DNA of 32,272 nt, from contig NZ_FOOR01000026.1 in assembly GCF_900113255.1 (NCBI RefSeq), positions 1-32,272 on the forward strand, read 5' to 3'. The position numbers and the translations under genes were made by a program. Positions within the stretch are counted from its first letter, which is position 1; every line of letters starts with the position of its first letter. The notes under the pieces are model-generated. The model was not told the DNA's origin. It saw nothing but the letters and a program-made list of their open reading frames with translations, and did not search any database. Positions 8,146-14,398 of this stretch are shown here, piece by piece. Origin of the DNA: Novosphingobium sp. CF614. Its GTDB lineage: Bacteria > Pseudomonadota > Alphaproteobacteria > Sphingomonadales > Sphingomonadaceae.

Positions 8146-9354
8146 TCAGGCATAAGTCGGGTTAAAGGCGGCGCCCTGCTTCTCGCGCTCGCGCCAGAAG
8201 GGAGACATCTCGCGCAGACGTGCGATGATGCCGGGCATGACTTCCAGCACGCGATCGACATCGGCTTCCCCATTCTCGCGACTGAACGAGAAGCGGATGG
8301 CACCGTGGGCCGCGGTGTAGGGCACGTTCATCGCCCGCAGCACGTGGCTGGGTTCGAGCGAGCCCGATGTGCAGGCCGAACCCGAGCTGGCGGCAATGCC
8401 CTCGCGATTCATCAGCAGCAGGATCGCCTCTCCCTCGATGTATTCGAAGGCGACATTGGCGGTGTTGGGGAGACGCGTGGCCGGATCGCCGGTGGTGAAG
8501 CTGTTGGGGATCGCCTCCAGCAAGCCCTTCTCCAATCGGTCGCGCAAGGCGGCGACACGGGTCTGCTCGTCAGCCATGTGCGCCAATGCCAGTTCGGCCG
8601 CCTTGCCTAGGCCGACGATGCCCGGCACGTTCTCGGTGCCCGCGCGGCGGCCGCGTTCCTGGTGGCCGCCGCGGATCAGCGGGCGCTGGCGCGTACCCTT
8701 GCGGACATAGAGCGCGCCGATCCCCTTGGGCCCGTGCAACTTGTGTCCGGAGAGCGAGAGCATGTCGATCTCGCTCTCGGCCAGGTTGATCGGCAGCTTG
8801 CCGACCGCCTGCACCGCATCGGTATGGAACAGCGCGCCAGCGGCATGGGCCAATTCGGCCAGTTGCTCAACGGGGAAGATCGTGCCGGTTTCATTGTTGG
8901 CCCACATGATCGAGACGATCGCGGTCTTGGGGCCGAGCGCCTTGCGATAGGCCTCCATGTCGAGCCGGCCCTTGGCGTCAACGCCGATGATGTGGGCCTT
9001 GGCCCGCCCGGTCTTTTCCAGATGAGCGACGAGGCTCAGCACCGCCGGATGCTCGACCGCAGAAGTAATCACCTCGTCGCGCCCCACCTGGGTTTCCAGC
9101 GCGGAGAAGATCGCGGTATTGTCCGCCTCGGTTCCGCCCGAGGTATAGACGATCTCGTGATCGAACGCCGCCCCCAGCAGGGCCTGAAGCTGCTTGCGCG
9201 CGGCGGAGAGGGCGGAACCCACCTCGGCGCCGAAGGCATGCATCGAAGAGGCATTGCCGAACTGTTCGGAAAAGAACGGTAGCATCGCCTGCACCACGTC
9301 CGGGTCGGTCCGGGTGGTGGCATTGTTGTCGAGATAGACCGGGGTCGGTTCCAT
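8146..9354 (-). CDS. nifS: NifS, cysteine desulfurase
   Basis: PLP-dependent enzyme that removes sulfur from cysteine and passes it to NifU for building nitrogenase Fe-S clusters. The 402-residue product starts with VYLDNNATTR. It has the PLP-binding lysine K205 in SLSGHKLHGPKGIG and the catalytic persulfide cysteine C328 in SSGSACTSGSLEPSHVLRAM, as in NifS/IscS class I enzymes. ATG 9354 is chosen because GAGGAG precedes it and the 44 residues upstream in the long frame are low-quality Arg/Pro-rich sequence. It follows nifU by 23 bases. Confidence 0.97.
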   Translation of the reverse strand: MEPTPVYLDNNATTRTDPDVVQAMLPFFSEQFGNASSMHAFGAEVGSALSAARKQLQALLGAAFDHEIVYTSGGTEADNTAIFSALETQVGRDEVITSAVEHPAVLSLVAHLEKTGRAKAHIIGVDAKGRLDMEAYRKALGPKTAIVSIMWANNETGTIFPVEQLAELAHAAGALFHTDAVQAVGKLPINLAESEIDMLSLSGHKLHGPKGIGALYVRKGTRQRPLIRGGHQERGRRAGTENVPGIVGLGKAAELALAHMADEQTRVAALRDRLEKGLLEAIPNSFTTGDPATRLPNTANVAFEYIEGEAILLLMNREGIAASSGSACTSGSLEPSHVLRAMNVPYTAAHGAIRFSFSRENGEADVDRVLEVMPGIIARLREMSPFWREREKQGAAFNPTYA

Positions 9355-9377
9355 GGTGAGGGCTCTCCTCGGATCGG

Positions 9378-10298
9378 TCAGTGAACGGGCGCGGCGGGGA
9401 TCACGAGCAGCGGCATGCCGACCGCTTCGACGAGGCGGGCCTGCACGCCCTCGATCGTGGCGCTCGACAGATGGCAACCGACGCAAGCGCCGGTGAGCTT
9501 GACGATCACCCGGTTGCCCTCGACATCGACCAACTCACAATCGCCGCCGTCGCGCTGGAGCGAGGGGCGGATCTGCTCGATGGTCTCCTCGATCAAGCGG
9601 ATCTTCTGCAGCGTGGTGAGCGGAGCCTTGGCCCCGGCGCTGACGGGAACGACCTTCTTCTCCTTGACCTTGCGCACCGCGCGGGTCGGATCGAAGGCAC
9701 GGTCGGCGGCCAGCAGCCCGTTGACCACCATCTCGGCATTGACGCGCTCCAGCACGCCCTCGATGCCTTCGGCGCAGGTCGAGCAGCCACCGCCGGCCTT
9801 GGTGTAGTTGGTGATCTCCTCGACGCTGGTGAGGCCGTTGGAAAGGACGGTGCGCTCGATCATGCCCTCGTCGATGCCGAAGCACTTGCAGATGAGGGCG
9901 CCTTCCTCGTGGTCATCGACCCATTCGACACCGCGGTAATTGGCGACGGCAGCCTGCAACGCCTCGTAGCCCATTACCGAACAGTGCATCTTTTCGGGCG
10001 GCAGACCGCCGAGGAAGTCGGCGATGTCCTGGTTGGAAATCTTCATCGCCTCTTCGATGGTCTTGCCGATGATGAGTTCGGTCAGGGCCGAGGAACTGGC
10101 GATGGCGGAACCGCAGCCGAACGTCTGGAAGCGGGCATCGGTGATGATTTCGGTTAAAGGATCGACCTTAATCATCAACCGCAGCGCATCACCGCAGCTG
10201 ATCGCACCGACATCGCCCACGCCATCCGCGCCCTCCAGCACGCCGCTGTTCTTGGGGTTGAAGAAGTAGTCTTTGACCTTCTCGCTATATTCCCACAT
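9378..10298 (-). CDS. nifU: NifU, Fe-S cluster assembly scaffold
   Basis: Three-domain scaffold on which Fe-S clusters for nitrogenase are assembled with sulfur from NifS. All nine conserved cysteines are present: IscU-like domain C35, C62, C106; central [2Fe-2S] ferredoxin domain C137, C139, C172, C175; C-terminal Nfu domain C272 and C275 in ACVGC. To my recollection this numbering matches Azotobacter vinelandii NifU exactly. The protein has 306 residues and the start has GGAG seven bases upstream. It is the second gene of the operon, 12 bases behind the IscA-like gene. Confidence 0.98.
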   Translation of the reverse strand: MWEYSEKVKDYFFNPKNSGVLEGADGVGDVGAISCGDALRLMIKVDPLTEIITDARFQTFGCGSAIASSSALTELIIGKTIEEAMKISNQDIADFLGGLPPEKMHCSVMGYEALQAAVANYRGVEWVDDHEEGALICKCFGIDEGMIERTVLSNGLTSVEEITNYTKAGGGCSTCAEGIEGVLERVNAEMVVNGLLAADRAFDPTRAVRKVKEKKVVPVSAGAKAPLTTLQKIRLIEETIEQIRPSLQRDGGDCELVDVEGNRVIVKLTGACVGCHLSSATIEGVQARLVEAVGMPLLVIPAAPVH

Positions 10299-10310
10299 TG
10301 TCGGTCTCCG

Positions 10311-10631
10311 TCAGCCAAATGACTTGCCGCACGAGCAGCTGTTCGATGCGTTGGGATTGTCGAAAGTGAACCCCGACCCTTCGAGCGCCACCACGAAGTC
10401 GATCGTGGTGCCCGCGATGAGCGGCTGGCTCGTCTCGTCGATGAACACGCTGACACCGCCGCTCTGGACGACGAGGTCGTCCGTATCGGGCACGGCGACG
10501 AGGCCCATCTTGTACTGGTAGCCGGCGCAGCCGCCCGCTTCGACCTGGATACGCAAGCCAGCGGGTTGCGCGTCTGCCTTGTCGATGGCGCTGCGGACGG
10601 CCTGGACTGCACTGTCGGTGAGTACGATCAT
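10311..10631 (-). CDS. iscA: IscA/HesB-type Fe-S assembly protein (nif-specific)
   Basis: A-type carrier protein that handles Fe or Fe-S clusters for nitrogenase maturation, often called IscA-nif or HesB. The 106-residue protein has the family triad C35 (EAGGCAGYQY) and C99-X-C101 (SNSCSCGKSF). The ATG at 10631 is preceded by only a weak purine-rich stretch, but the conserved protein begins here and the upstream part of the frame covers the promoter. It is the first gene after a sigma-54 promoter at 10686-10670 with two NifA sites, heading the iscA-nifUSV-cysE-nifW-fixABCX operon. Confidence 0.94.
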   Translation of the reverse strand: MIVLTDSAVQAVRSAIDKADAQPAGLRIQVEAGGCAGYQYKMGLVAVPDTDDLVVQSGGVSVFIDETSQPLIAGTTIDFVVALEGSGFTFDNPNASNSCSCGKSFG

Positions 10632-10669
10632 CGTGAGCCACTCTCGTTGGGGTCTTGTGAGGGCAGTGC

Positions 10670-10686
10670 AGCAAGCACCGTGCCAA
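10670..10686 (-). promoter_or_regulatory. sigma-54 promoter of the iscA-nifU operon
   Basis: On the minus strand TTGGCACGGTGCTTGCT matches the -24/-12 consensus YTGGCACG-N4-TTGCW at all fixed positions; GG (10684-10683) and GC (10672-10671) are ten bases apart. The predicted start of transcription is near 10659, about 28 bases before the iscA ATG. Two NifA sites lie upstream at suitable distance. Confidence 0.92.
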
Positions 10687-10739
10687 TCGCGGGAATGTCC
10701 GAGAATCCGCGAAGCGCCGGTGAAATTGTTACGTATCCG

Positions 10740-10755
10740 TGTCGGCTTTGGCACA
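10740..10755. promoter_or_regulatory. NifA upstream activator site 1 (shared, iscA / unknown gene)
   Basis: TGT-CGGCTTTGGC-ACA is an exact TGT-N10-ACA site. Its centre is about 88 bases upstream of the predicted start for the iscA operon and about 120 upstream of the one for the plus-strand gene. The motif is symmetric, so it can serve both directions. Confidence 0.85.
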
Positions 10756-10771
10756 ATCCCAACAGCACCAA

Positions 10772-10787
10772 TGTTGCGATGCACACA
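10772..10787. promoter_or_regulatory. NifA upstream activator site 2 (shared, iscA / unknown gene)
   Basis: TGT-TGCGATGCAC-ACA, a second exact match, with centre 32 bases (about three helical turns) from site 1, so the two lie on nearly the same face of the DNA. It is about 90 bases from the predicted start of the plus-strand unit. Confidence 0.85.
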
Positions 10788-10841
10788 AAGCCGAAACGGT
10801 TATGCGCGGGCTGCCGGGACGCGCGGGAGATTCGCGCAAAA

Positions 10842-10857
10842 CGGCCCGGTTCTTGCG
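10842..10857 (+). promoter_or_regulatory. sigma-54 promoter of the plus-strand unknown gene
   Basis: CGGCCCGGTTCTTGCG has GG (10843-10844) and GC (10855-10856) exactly ten bases apart and an intact TTGC. It differs from the consensus mainly at A to C in the -24 element. The predicted start of transcription is near 10868, about 38 bases before the gene. Confidence 0.78.
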
Positions 10858-10905
10858 TAGCGGGCGCGTGCACGAACCTTCGCGCAAGTCCAGCAGGAGA
10901 TCATG

Positions 10906-11514
10906 ATGACCACACTCGATACCGTGCGCCTGAAGGATACCGCCTTCGGCACGCTCGATGCACAGCACCGCCTGTTCAACGCCGTGCTCAAGGAGCCGCT
11001 GCCCAAGGCCGGAACCTTCGGTTTCCGCGGCGATATCGCGCTGGCCTTTCAGGACCAGGTCGCCGACGAAGCGCGGCCTCCGGCCTATTCGATTGAGCAG
11101 GTGCTCGCCGTCGCGGATGCCGCCACCGGCAAGATTCCAGTCCTTGTCAGCTATCTCCACAACTTCGCCTGGCTGAAGGACGTGGGCGAGGTGCTGGCCG
11201 AGGTGTTCACGACGGACGGCACTTATGTCTTTTTCGTCAACAACATCGATTTCCTGAAGAAGTACACCGTCGCCCTGCCCGGCGGCGTGATCGCGAAGGT
11301 CCTGCCGCTCGACGAGTCCACGGTGTGGAAGGAGACCCTCGAATTGACCGGGATCGACAAGAACGACGTCAAGAAGATGAACGGCGCCGAGAAGCTGGAA
11401 TACGTGCTCGCGACACTCGCTGGAACGACAATGCCGTTCCCCGAAATTTCCTATGAGGACGGCGTCGTCGCCATGGAACCCGTGCGTAATCGCAATGAGA
11501 ACCGGCCGGTATGA
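10906..11514 (+). CDS. unrecognised NifA-controlled protein, 202 aa
   Basis: I do not recognise this family. The product is a soluble-looking alpha/beta protein without signal peptide, membrane segment or a single cysteine, so it is not an Fe-S protein. Visible features are a start like TTLDTVRLKDTAFGTLDAQH, a central FTTDGTYVFFVNNIDFLKKY stretch, and an ending rich in charged residues (MNGAEKLEYVLATLAGTTMP). AGGAG lies six bases before ATG 10906; the adjacent ATG 10903 is only three bases from it. It is transcribed alone, divergently from iscA-nifU, from its own sigma-54 promoter and two shared NifA sites. A role in nitrogen fixation is therefore likely but its nature is unknown. It converges on the Rieske gene. 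Confidence 0.9.
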   Translation: MTTLDTVRLKDTAFGTLDAQHRLFNAVLKEPLPKAGTFGFRGDIALAFQDQVADEARPPAYSIEQVLAVADAATGKIPVLVSYLHNFAWLKDVGEVLAEVFTTDGTYVFFVNNIDFLKKYTVALPGGVIAKVLPLDESTVWKETLELTGIDKNDVKKMNGAEKLEYVLATLAGTTMPFPEISYEDGVVAMEPVRNRNENRPV

Positions 11515-11523
11515 CAGGCCTAA

Positions 11524-11546
11524 GGGGGCGGACCTATTCCGCCCCC
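11524..11546. terminator. hairpin between convergent genes
   Basis: GGGGGCGG (11524-11531) and CCGCCCCC (11539-11546) form a perfect 8-bp GC-rich stem with a 7-base loop. It lies just after the plus-strand gene's stop and overlaps the last codons of the Rieske gene on the other strand. No clear T-run follows on either side, so it could be a bidirectional terminator or an mRNA-stabilising end. Confidence 0.5.
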
Positions 11547-11944
11547 TGCCCGCTATCGAAATCGTCCTCCTCGACCAGATCGACGCCGATCAGGCAGATA
11601 TCCCCTTCCGCATCGATGGTAACGTCGACCGGGGTAAGGCCCTTGCCGAGGCACGGGCCGTCCACGCACTGGCCGGTGCCGAGATCGAACAGGGCGCCGT
11701 GCTTGCCGCACTGAATGCGCGTGCCGTCCGCGTCGAGAAATTCGCCGCGATCCCAGTCGAGATGCGTGTCCCGATGCGGACAGCGGTTTTCATAGGCGCG
11801 CACGTTGCGCCCCCAGCGCAGGATGAAGATGGGCCAGGGAACCACGTCGCCGGTTTCGTTTCGCCGGCCCAGCACGTAAGGAACGGCGCGGCGGTTGGGA
11901 ATGTCCTCCAGCGCGCAGACGGCGAAAAGCTCCGCTGACATCAT
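11534..11944 (-). CDS. Rieske-type [2Fe-2S] ferredoxin
   Basis: Small soluble Rieske protein, 136 residues. The cluster ligands are C55 and H57 (RCPHRDTHLDW) and C79 and H82 (IQCGKHGALFD), the C-X-H...C-X2-H pattern of Rieske ferredoxins and nitrite-reductase small subunits. It probably carries electrons; proteins of this type occur in several nif clusters but their partner is not known. It is the last gene of the nifH operon. The start ATG 11944 overlaps the globin stop by the ATGA arrangement (ATG 11941 is the alternative), and there is no separate ribosome binding site, indicating translational coupling with the globin. Confidence 0.88.
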   Translation of the reverse strand: MMSAELFAVCALEDIPNRRAVPYVLGRRNETGDVVPWPIFILRWGRNVRAYENRCPHRDTHLDWDRGEFLDADGTRIQCGKHGALFDLGTGQCVDGPCLGKGLTPVDVTIDAEGDICLIGVDLVEEDDFDSGQGAE

Positions 11945-12333
11945 GTCGACACACCGGCAGGCCTGGTTTTCGGTGCCGGCAGCGGCAACATACCCATCTT
12001 GAAACTCTGGGTCATGTGCCGGGCGCGCTGCATGGCGGGACCGACAAGTTGTTCGGGAAGCTCCTCTTCCACCGCCTGTTCGAACGCGGCCATCCAGCGA
12101 TCGAAGTGGGCTTCCTCCACCGTCAGCTTGGTATGGTGGGCATAGGGCGTGCCGCGCTTGTAGCGATCGGTTCCCAGCAGCGCGTGCGACCAGAAATCGG
12201 CGACTATGCCGTAGTGCTCATCGAAGTCTGATATCTCGGCCCGGAACATCGGCCCCAGCAGGTCGTCCTGGAGCGAGAGGGTATAGAACCGGCGGACCAT
12301 CGCCAAGACGGCATGTTCGAAATCCTGCTTCAC
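11941..12333 (-). CDS. truncated hemoglobin (probably group III)
   Basis: Heme protein that would bind O2 or NO in the cytoplasm. The 130-residue protein has the truncated-globin layout. Helix B is RRFYTLSL, followed by DLLGPMF, the E-helix region is FWSHALLG, and the putative proximal histidine is H77 in the stretch AHFDRWMAAFE, as in group III globins. The start is a GTG at 12333 that overlaps the nifQ stop (GTGA) and has AGGAG eight bases upstream. The much longer open frame in front is shadow sequence of nifQ. A C-terminal Pro-rich tail follows residue 115. Placed between nifQ and a Rieske ferredoxin in the nifH operon, it could protect nitrogenase from O2 or NO; this is inference. Confidence 0.87.
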   Translation of the reverse strand: MKQDFEHAVLAMVRRFYTLSLQDDLLGPMFRAEISDFDEHYGIVADFWSHALLGTDRYKRGTPYAHHTKLTVEEAHFDRWMAAFEQAVEEELPEQLVGPAMQRARHMTQSFKMGMLPLPAPKTRPAGVST

Positions 12334-12953
12334 TGGCGCAGCTCCTGTGCCGAAACGACTTTGCCGTTGGCGATCCGCGCCAGCATCGCCTCGCCATCCT
12401 CGGTGCCAAAGCAGGCGTCGAAATCGTCGCACTCGGCGCAGACCGGAGCGGAACACAAGCGAAAGCCTTCGGACGAGCACATCAAGCGATAAAAGAACTT
12501 CTTCCATTTCATGTCGGCGCTGTTCTTCAGCGCCAGGCGCGGGAAATGCCGCTTCATCAGCAGCGATAGTTCGTTGCGGTTGGCCAGGCCCAAGTCCTGC
12601 CAGAGATGATTGGGTCGCTGGCAGCGCCGGGCCACCAGCCGCACCAGCAGCAGTTCGAACACCGAGGCCTCCGCGCAGTTCATCCAGAGGATATCCCGCA
12701 GCGCCTGCTCCTCCTTGCCAATGCTCGGATCGCCCGCCTCGGGCAAGCTGACGCGCGGGAAAACCTGCCTGCACAGCTCGTTCAGTTCCTCCCCGTCAAG
12801 GCCGGTGGCCTTGGCGAGACTGATCCCGTCACGTTCGGATTCGAACAGCGACAGGGCCAGAATGCAGGCGACGACGTGAACGTCGAAGGGAAGCACATGC
12901 GCGTTCCCGCCCTGCCCGAGAAGTTCTGCGTAGATCGATTCGGCGCGTCCCAT
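12330..12953 (-). CDS. nifQ: NifQ, molybdenum donor for FeMo-cofactor synthesis
   Basis: Fe-S protein that delivers molybdenum to the NifEN/NifH machinery. The 207-residue product has the diagnostic C-terminal motif C167-X4-C172-X2-C175-X5-C181 (CSAPVCAECDDFDAC) and the preceding MKWKKFFYR segment. ATG 12953 is preferred to ATG 12959, because the AGGA ribosome binding site is eight bases from the former and only two from the latter. It lies 75 bases after fdxB, and its stop codon overlaps the GTG start of the globin. Its presence argues for dedicated molybdenum handling, in line with the Mop proteins elsewhere in the window. Confidence 0.95.
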   Translation of the reverse strand: MGRAESIYAELLGQGGNAHVLPFDVHVVACILALSLFESERDGISLAKATGLDGEELNELCRQVFPRVSLPEAGDPSIGKEEQALRDILWMNCAEASVFELLLVRLVARRCQRPNHLWQDLGLANRNELSLLMKRHFPRLALKNSADMKWKKFFYRLMCSSEGFRLCSAPVCAECDDFDACFGTEDGEAMLARIANGKVVSAQELRQ

Positions 12954-13028
12954 CGTCATTTTCCTTCATCCGTCCATCGCGTCTCCGGCCCTCTCCCATT
13001 ACTTCCAACCGCTAGTATTCTCGCTGCT

Positions 13029-13319
13029 TCAGGCGGCCAGCGCGTGCGTTTGGCAATTGGTTGGGCAGACGCGCGCGCAGGCGCCGCAGCCAATGCAGGC
13101 ATCGGCATCGTTCATCGCCATCACCCGCTTTTCGATTTCATCGTCGTCCTCGTCATCGAGATCGACGATATCGCCGTCTTCGTTGAGACCCTTGAGCGTC
13201 ATCACATCGCGGCCGCAGACCTTGAAGCAGCGGCCGCAGCCTATGCAGGCGCCGGGATCGATGGAAACGAGGTAATCGGGCACCCAGTCACGCCCGCCCC
13301 GGGTCAGGAACGCGGTCAC
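13029..13319 (-). CDS. fdxB: FdxB, nif-specific ferredoxin III, 2[4Fe-4S]
   Basis: Electron carrier typical of nif operons downstream of nifX. The 96-residue protein has two four-cysteine sets, C25-C28-C31-C35 and C75-C78-C81-C85. They are separated by a strongly acidic insert (about residues 49-61, mostly Asp and Glu), which is characteristic for this ferredoxin type. Translation starts at a GTG (13319) overlapping the stop of the preceding small gene (GTGA), with GGAG eight bases before. The following gap of 75 bases to nifQ contains no visible promoter. Confidence 0.93.
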   Translation of the reverse strand: MTAFLTRGGRDWVPDYLVSIDPGACIGCGRCFKVCGRDVMTLKGLNEDGDIVDLDDEDDDEIEKRVMAMNDADACIGCGACARVCPTNCQTHALAA

Positions 13320-13519
13320 GCCGCCGTCTCCAAGGCCTTGAGCTCCGCCCGCTTGGCGTCGAGCGCGGCATAGGCATCGCGCACGCGCTCGGCGGTGGCG
13401 ATGACGTTCTCGACGCCCTGTGGCAGTTCCTCCGACAAGTCATGCAGGTCCATCTTCGCCTGCATCGCCTTGGCCGAAAGCTTCTTGAGTTCGGCCTTCA
13501 CCGCTTCGACATCGGACAC
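13316..13519 (-). CDS. nif-associated small helical protein (DUF683/CCE_0567 type)
   Basis: Short coiled-coil-like protein of about 67 residues found next to nifX and fdxB in many diazotrophs; its exact role is not established. The sequence shows the family core KKLSAKAMQAKMDLHDLSEELP, followed by a second helix ending AELKALETAA. The start is set at GTG 13519, nine bases after GGGAG. A TTG further upstream (13537) overlaps the previous stop and lacks a suitable ribosome binding site. It overlaps fdxB by four bases. Confidence 0.85.
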   Translation of the reverse strand: MSDVEAVKAELKKLSAKAMQAKMDLHDLSEELPQGVENVIATAERVRDAYAALDAKRAELKALETAA

Positions 13520-13533
13520 GGACCTGTGCTCCC

Positions 13534-13992
13534 TCAATAGTCGGCGACGGCCGGGAATTTCTCGATCATCTCGACTGCCTGGCCAATCATCTTCTCCGCT
13601 TCGGAGTTGAGTTTTTCGAGGCTGTCGAAGCCGAAGCGGTGGACGTCGCGAAGCTGCTTGTTCACGACGACGAGACGTCCGGCGATCAGCACCATCCGGC
13701 CGAAGCCCTCATGGCTCATCTTCATCATCGGGCTGACCATCCGCCCGCAGCGCCGCTCGATCTCCAGGCACATCGCGCCGTAGAACAGTTCAAGTCGCCA
13801 GAGCATATCGGGATCGGGATCGCCGATAATCGGGATGGCGCGGCGCTTCTCCCTGTCGACGATATAGGGTTCGAGAAGCTGGTAGTCGCTCTTGCGCTCC
13901 CAGTGGCCATGCGTGTCCTGCGCCCGCATCTGGCGTGCCAGCGCTGCGGCGAAACCTTCAACGACAGGGGTATCAAGGATGGCTTCGGTCAT
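13534..13992 (-). CDS. NifX-associated protein (DUF269)
   Basis: Protein of 152 residues of the NifX-associated family, always found beside nifX and thought to help FeMo-cofactor assembly or trafficking; the mechanism is unknown. Recognisable stretches are ALARQMRAQDTHGHWE, a central IGDPDPDMLWRLELFYGAM and GRMVLIAGRLVVVNKQLRDVHRFGF. ATG 13992 has GAGGAAG seven bases upstream and lies one base after the nifX stop. The preceding residues in the longer frame are nifX shadow. Confidence 0.93.
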   Translation of the reverse strand: MTEAILDTPVVEGFAAALARQMRAQDTHGHWERKSDYQLLEPYIVDREKRRAIPIIGDPDPDMLWRLELFYGAMCLEIERRCGRMVSPMMKMSHEGFGRMVLIAGRLVVVNKQLRDVHRFGFDSLEKLNSEAEKMIGQAVEMIEKFPAVADY

Positions 13993-13993
13993 C

Positions 13994-14398
13994 TCACGCT
14001 TCCTCTTCTTCAAAATCGAACGTGCGTGCGCCGTCCTTGGCCATGACCTTGCGCAGCCACGGCGGCGGGGTGCCGTTCAGCACCGCGCGCAGCTTTTCGA
14101 GCATGCCCTCGATCGGTTCGGGCTCGGGCACTTTCATCGGGTGGATGTTCTGCGCGACCACGCGCGCCGCACCGGAACCGCCGATTGCAGCGACGACCAG
14201 GATGGACACGCCTTTCAGCGCTTCCAGCTTGGGCGCAAGCTTGTCCTCGTCGCCATCCTCCTTGAGATCGCCGGTGAAGGCCTCGACCCGATCGAGCGAC
14301 CAGCCCTCCGGCGAAAGGTCATAGATCGCGATGTTCCTGGCCCAACCGAAGTGAGCGTCGATCCGCTCCAGATCCTGCGTGGCAAAGGCGACTTTCAT
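13994..14398 (-). CDS. nifX: NifX, FeMo-cofactor carrier protein
   Basis: Small carrier that binds NifB-co and the VK cluster during transfer between NifB and NifEN. The 134-residue protein starts MKVAFATQDLERIDAHFGWA and has the dinitrogenase iron-molybdenum cofactor fold also seen at the NifB C terminus; ILVVAAIGGSGAARVV is the core. ATG 14398 overlaps the nifN stop (ATGA) and AAGGAG stands eight bases upstream. The C-terminal tail is rich in Glu. Confidence 0.95.
   Translation of the reverse strand: MKVAFATQDLERIDAHFGWARNIAIYDLSPEGWSLDRVEAFTGDLKEDGDEDKLAPKLEALKGVSILVVAAIGGSGAARVVAQNIHPMKVPEPEPIEGMLEKLRAVLNGTPPPWLRKVMAKDGARTFDFEEEEA

Noticed and set aside
12954..13028. Possible promoter for nifQ in the gap after fdxB
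   Set aside because: No -24/-12 pair and no recognisable -35/-10; nifQ is assumed to be in the nifH operon.
13029..13319. CRISPR or tandem repeats
   Set aside because: No regularly spaced repeats were seen here or elsewhere; the repeated DNA in this gene comes only from the two cysteine sets of the ferredoxin.
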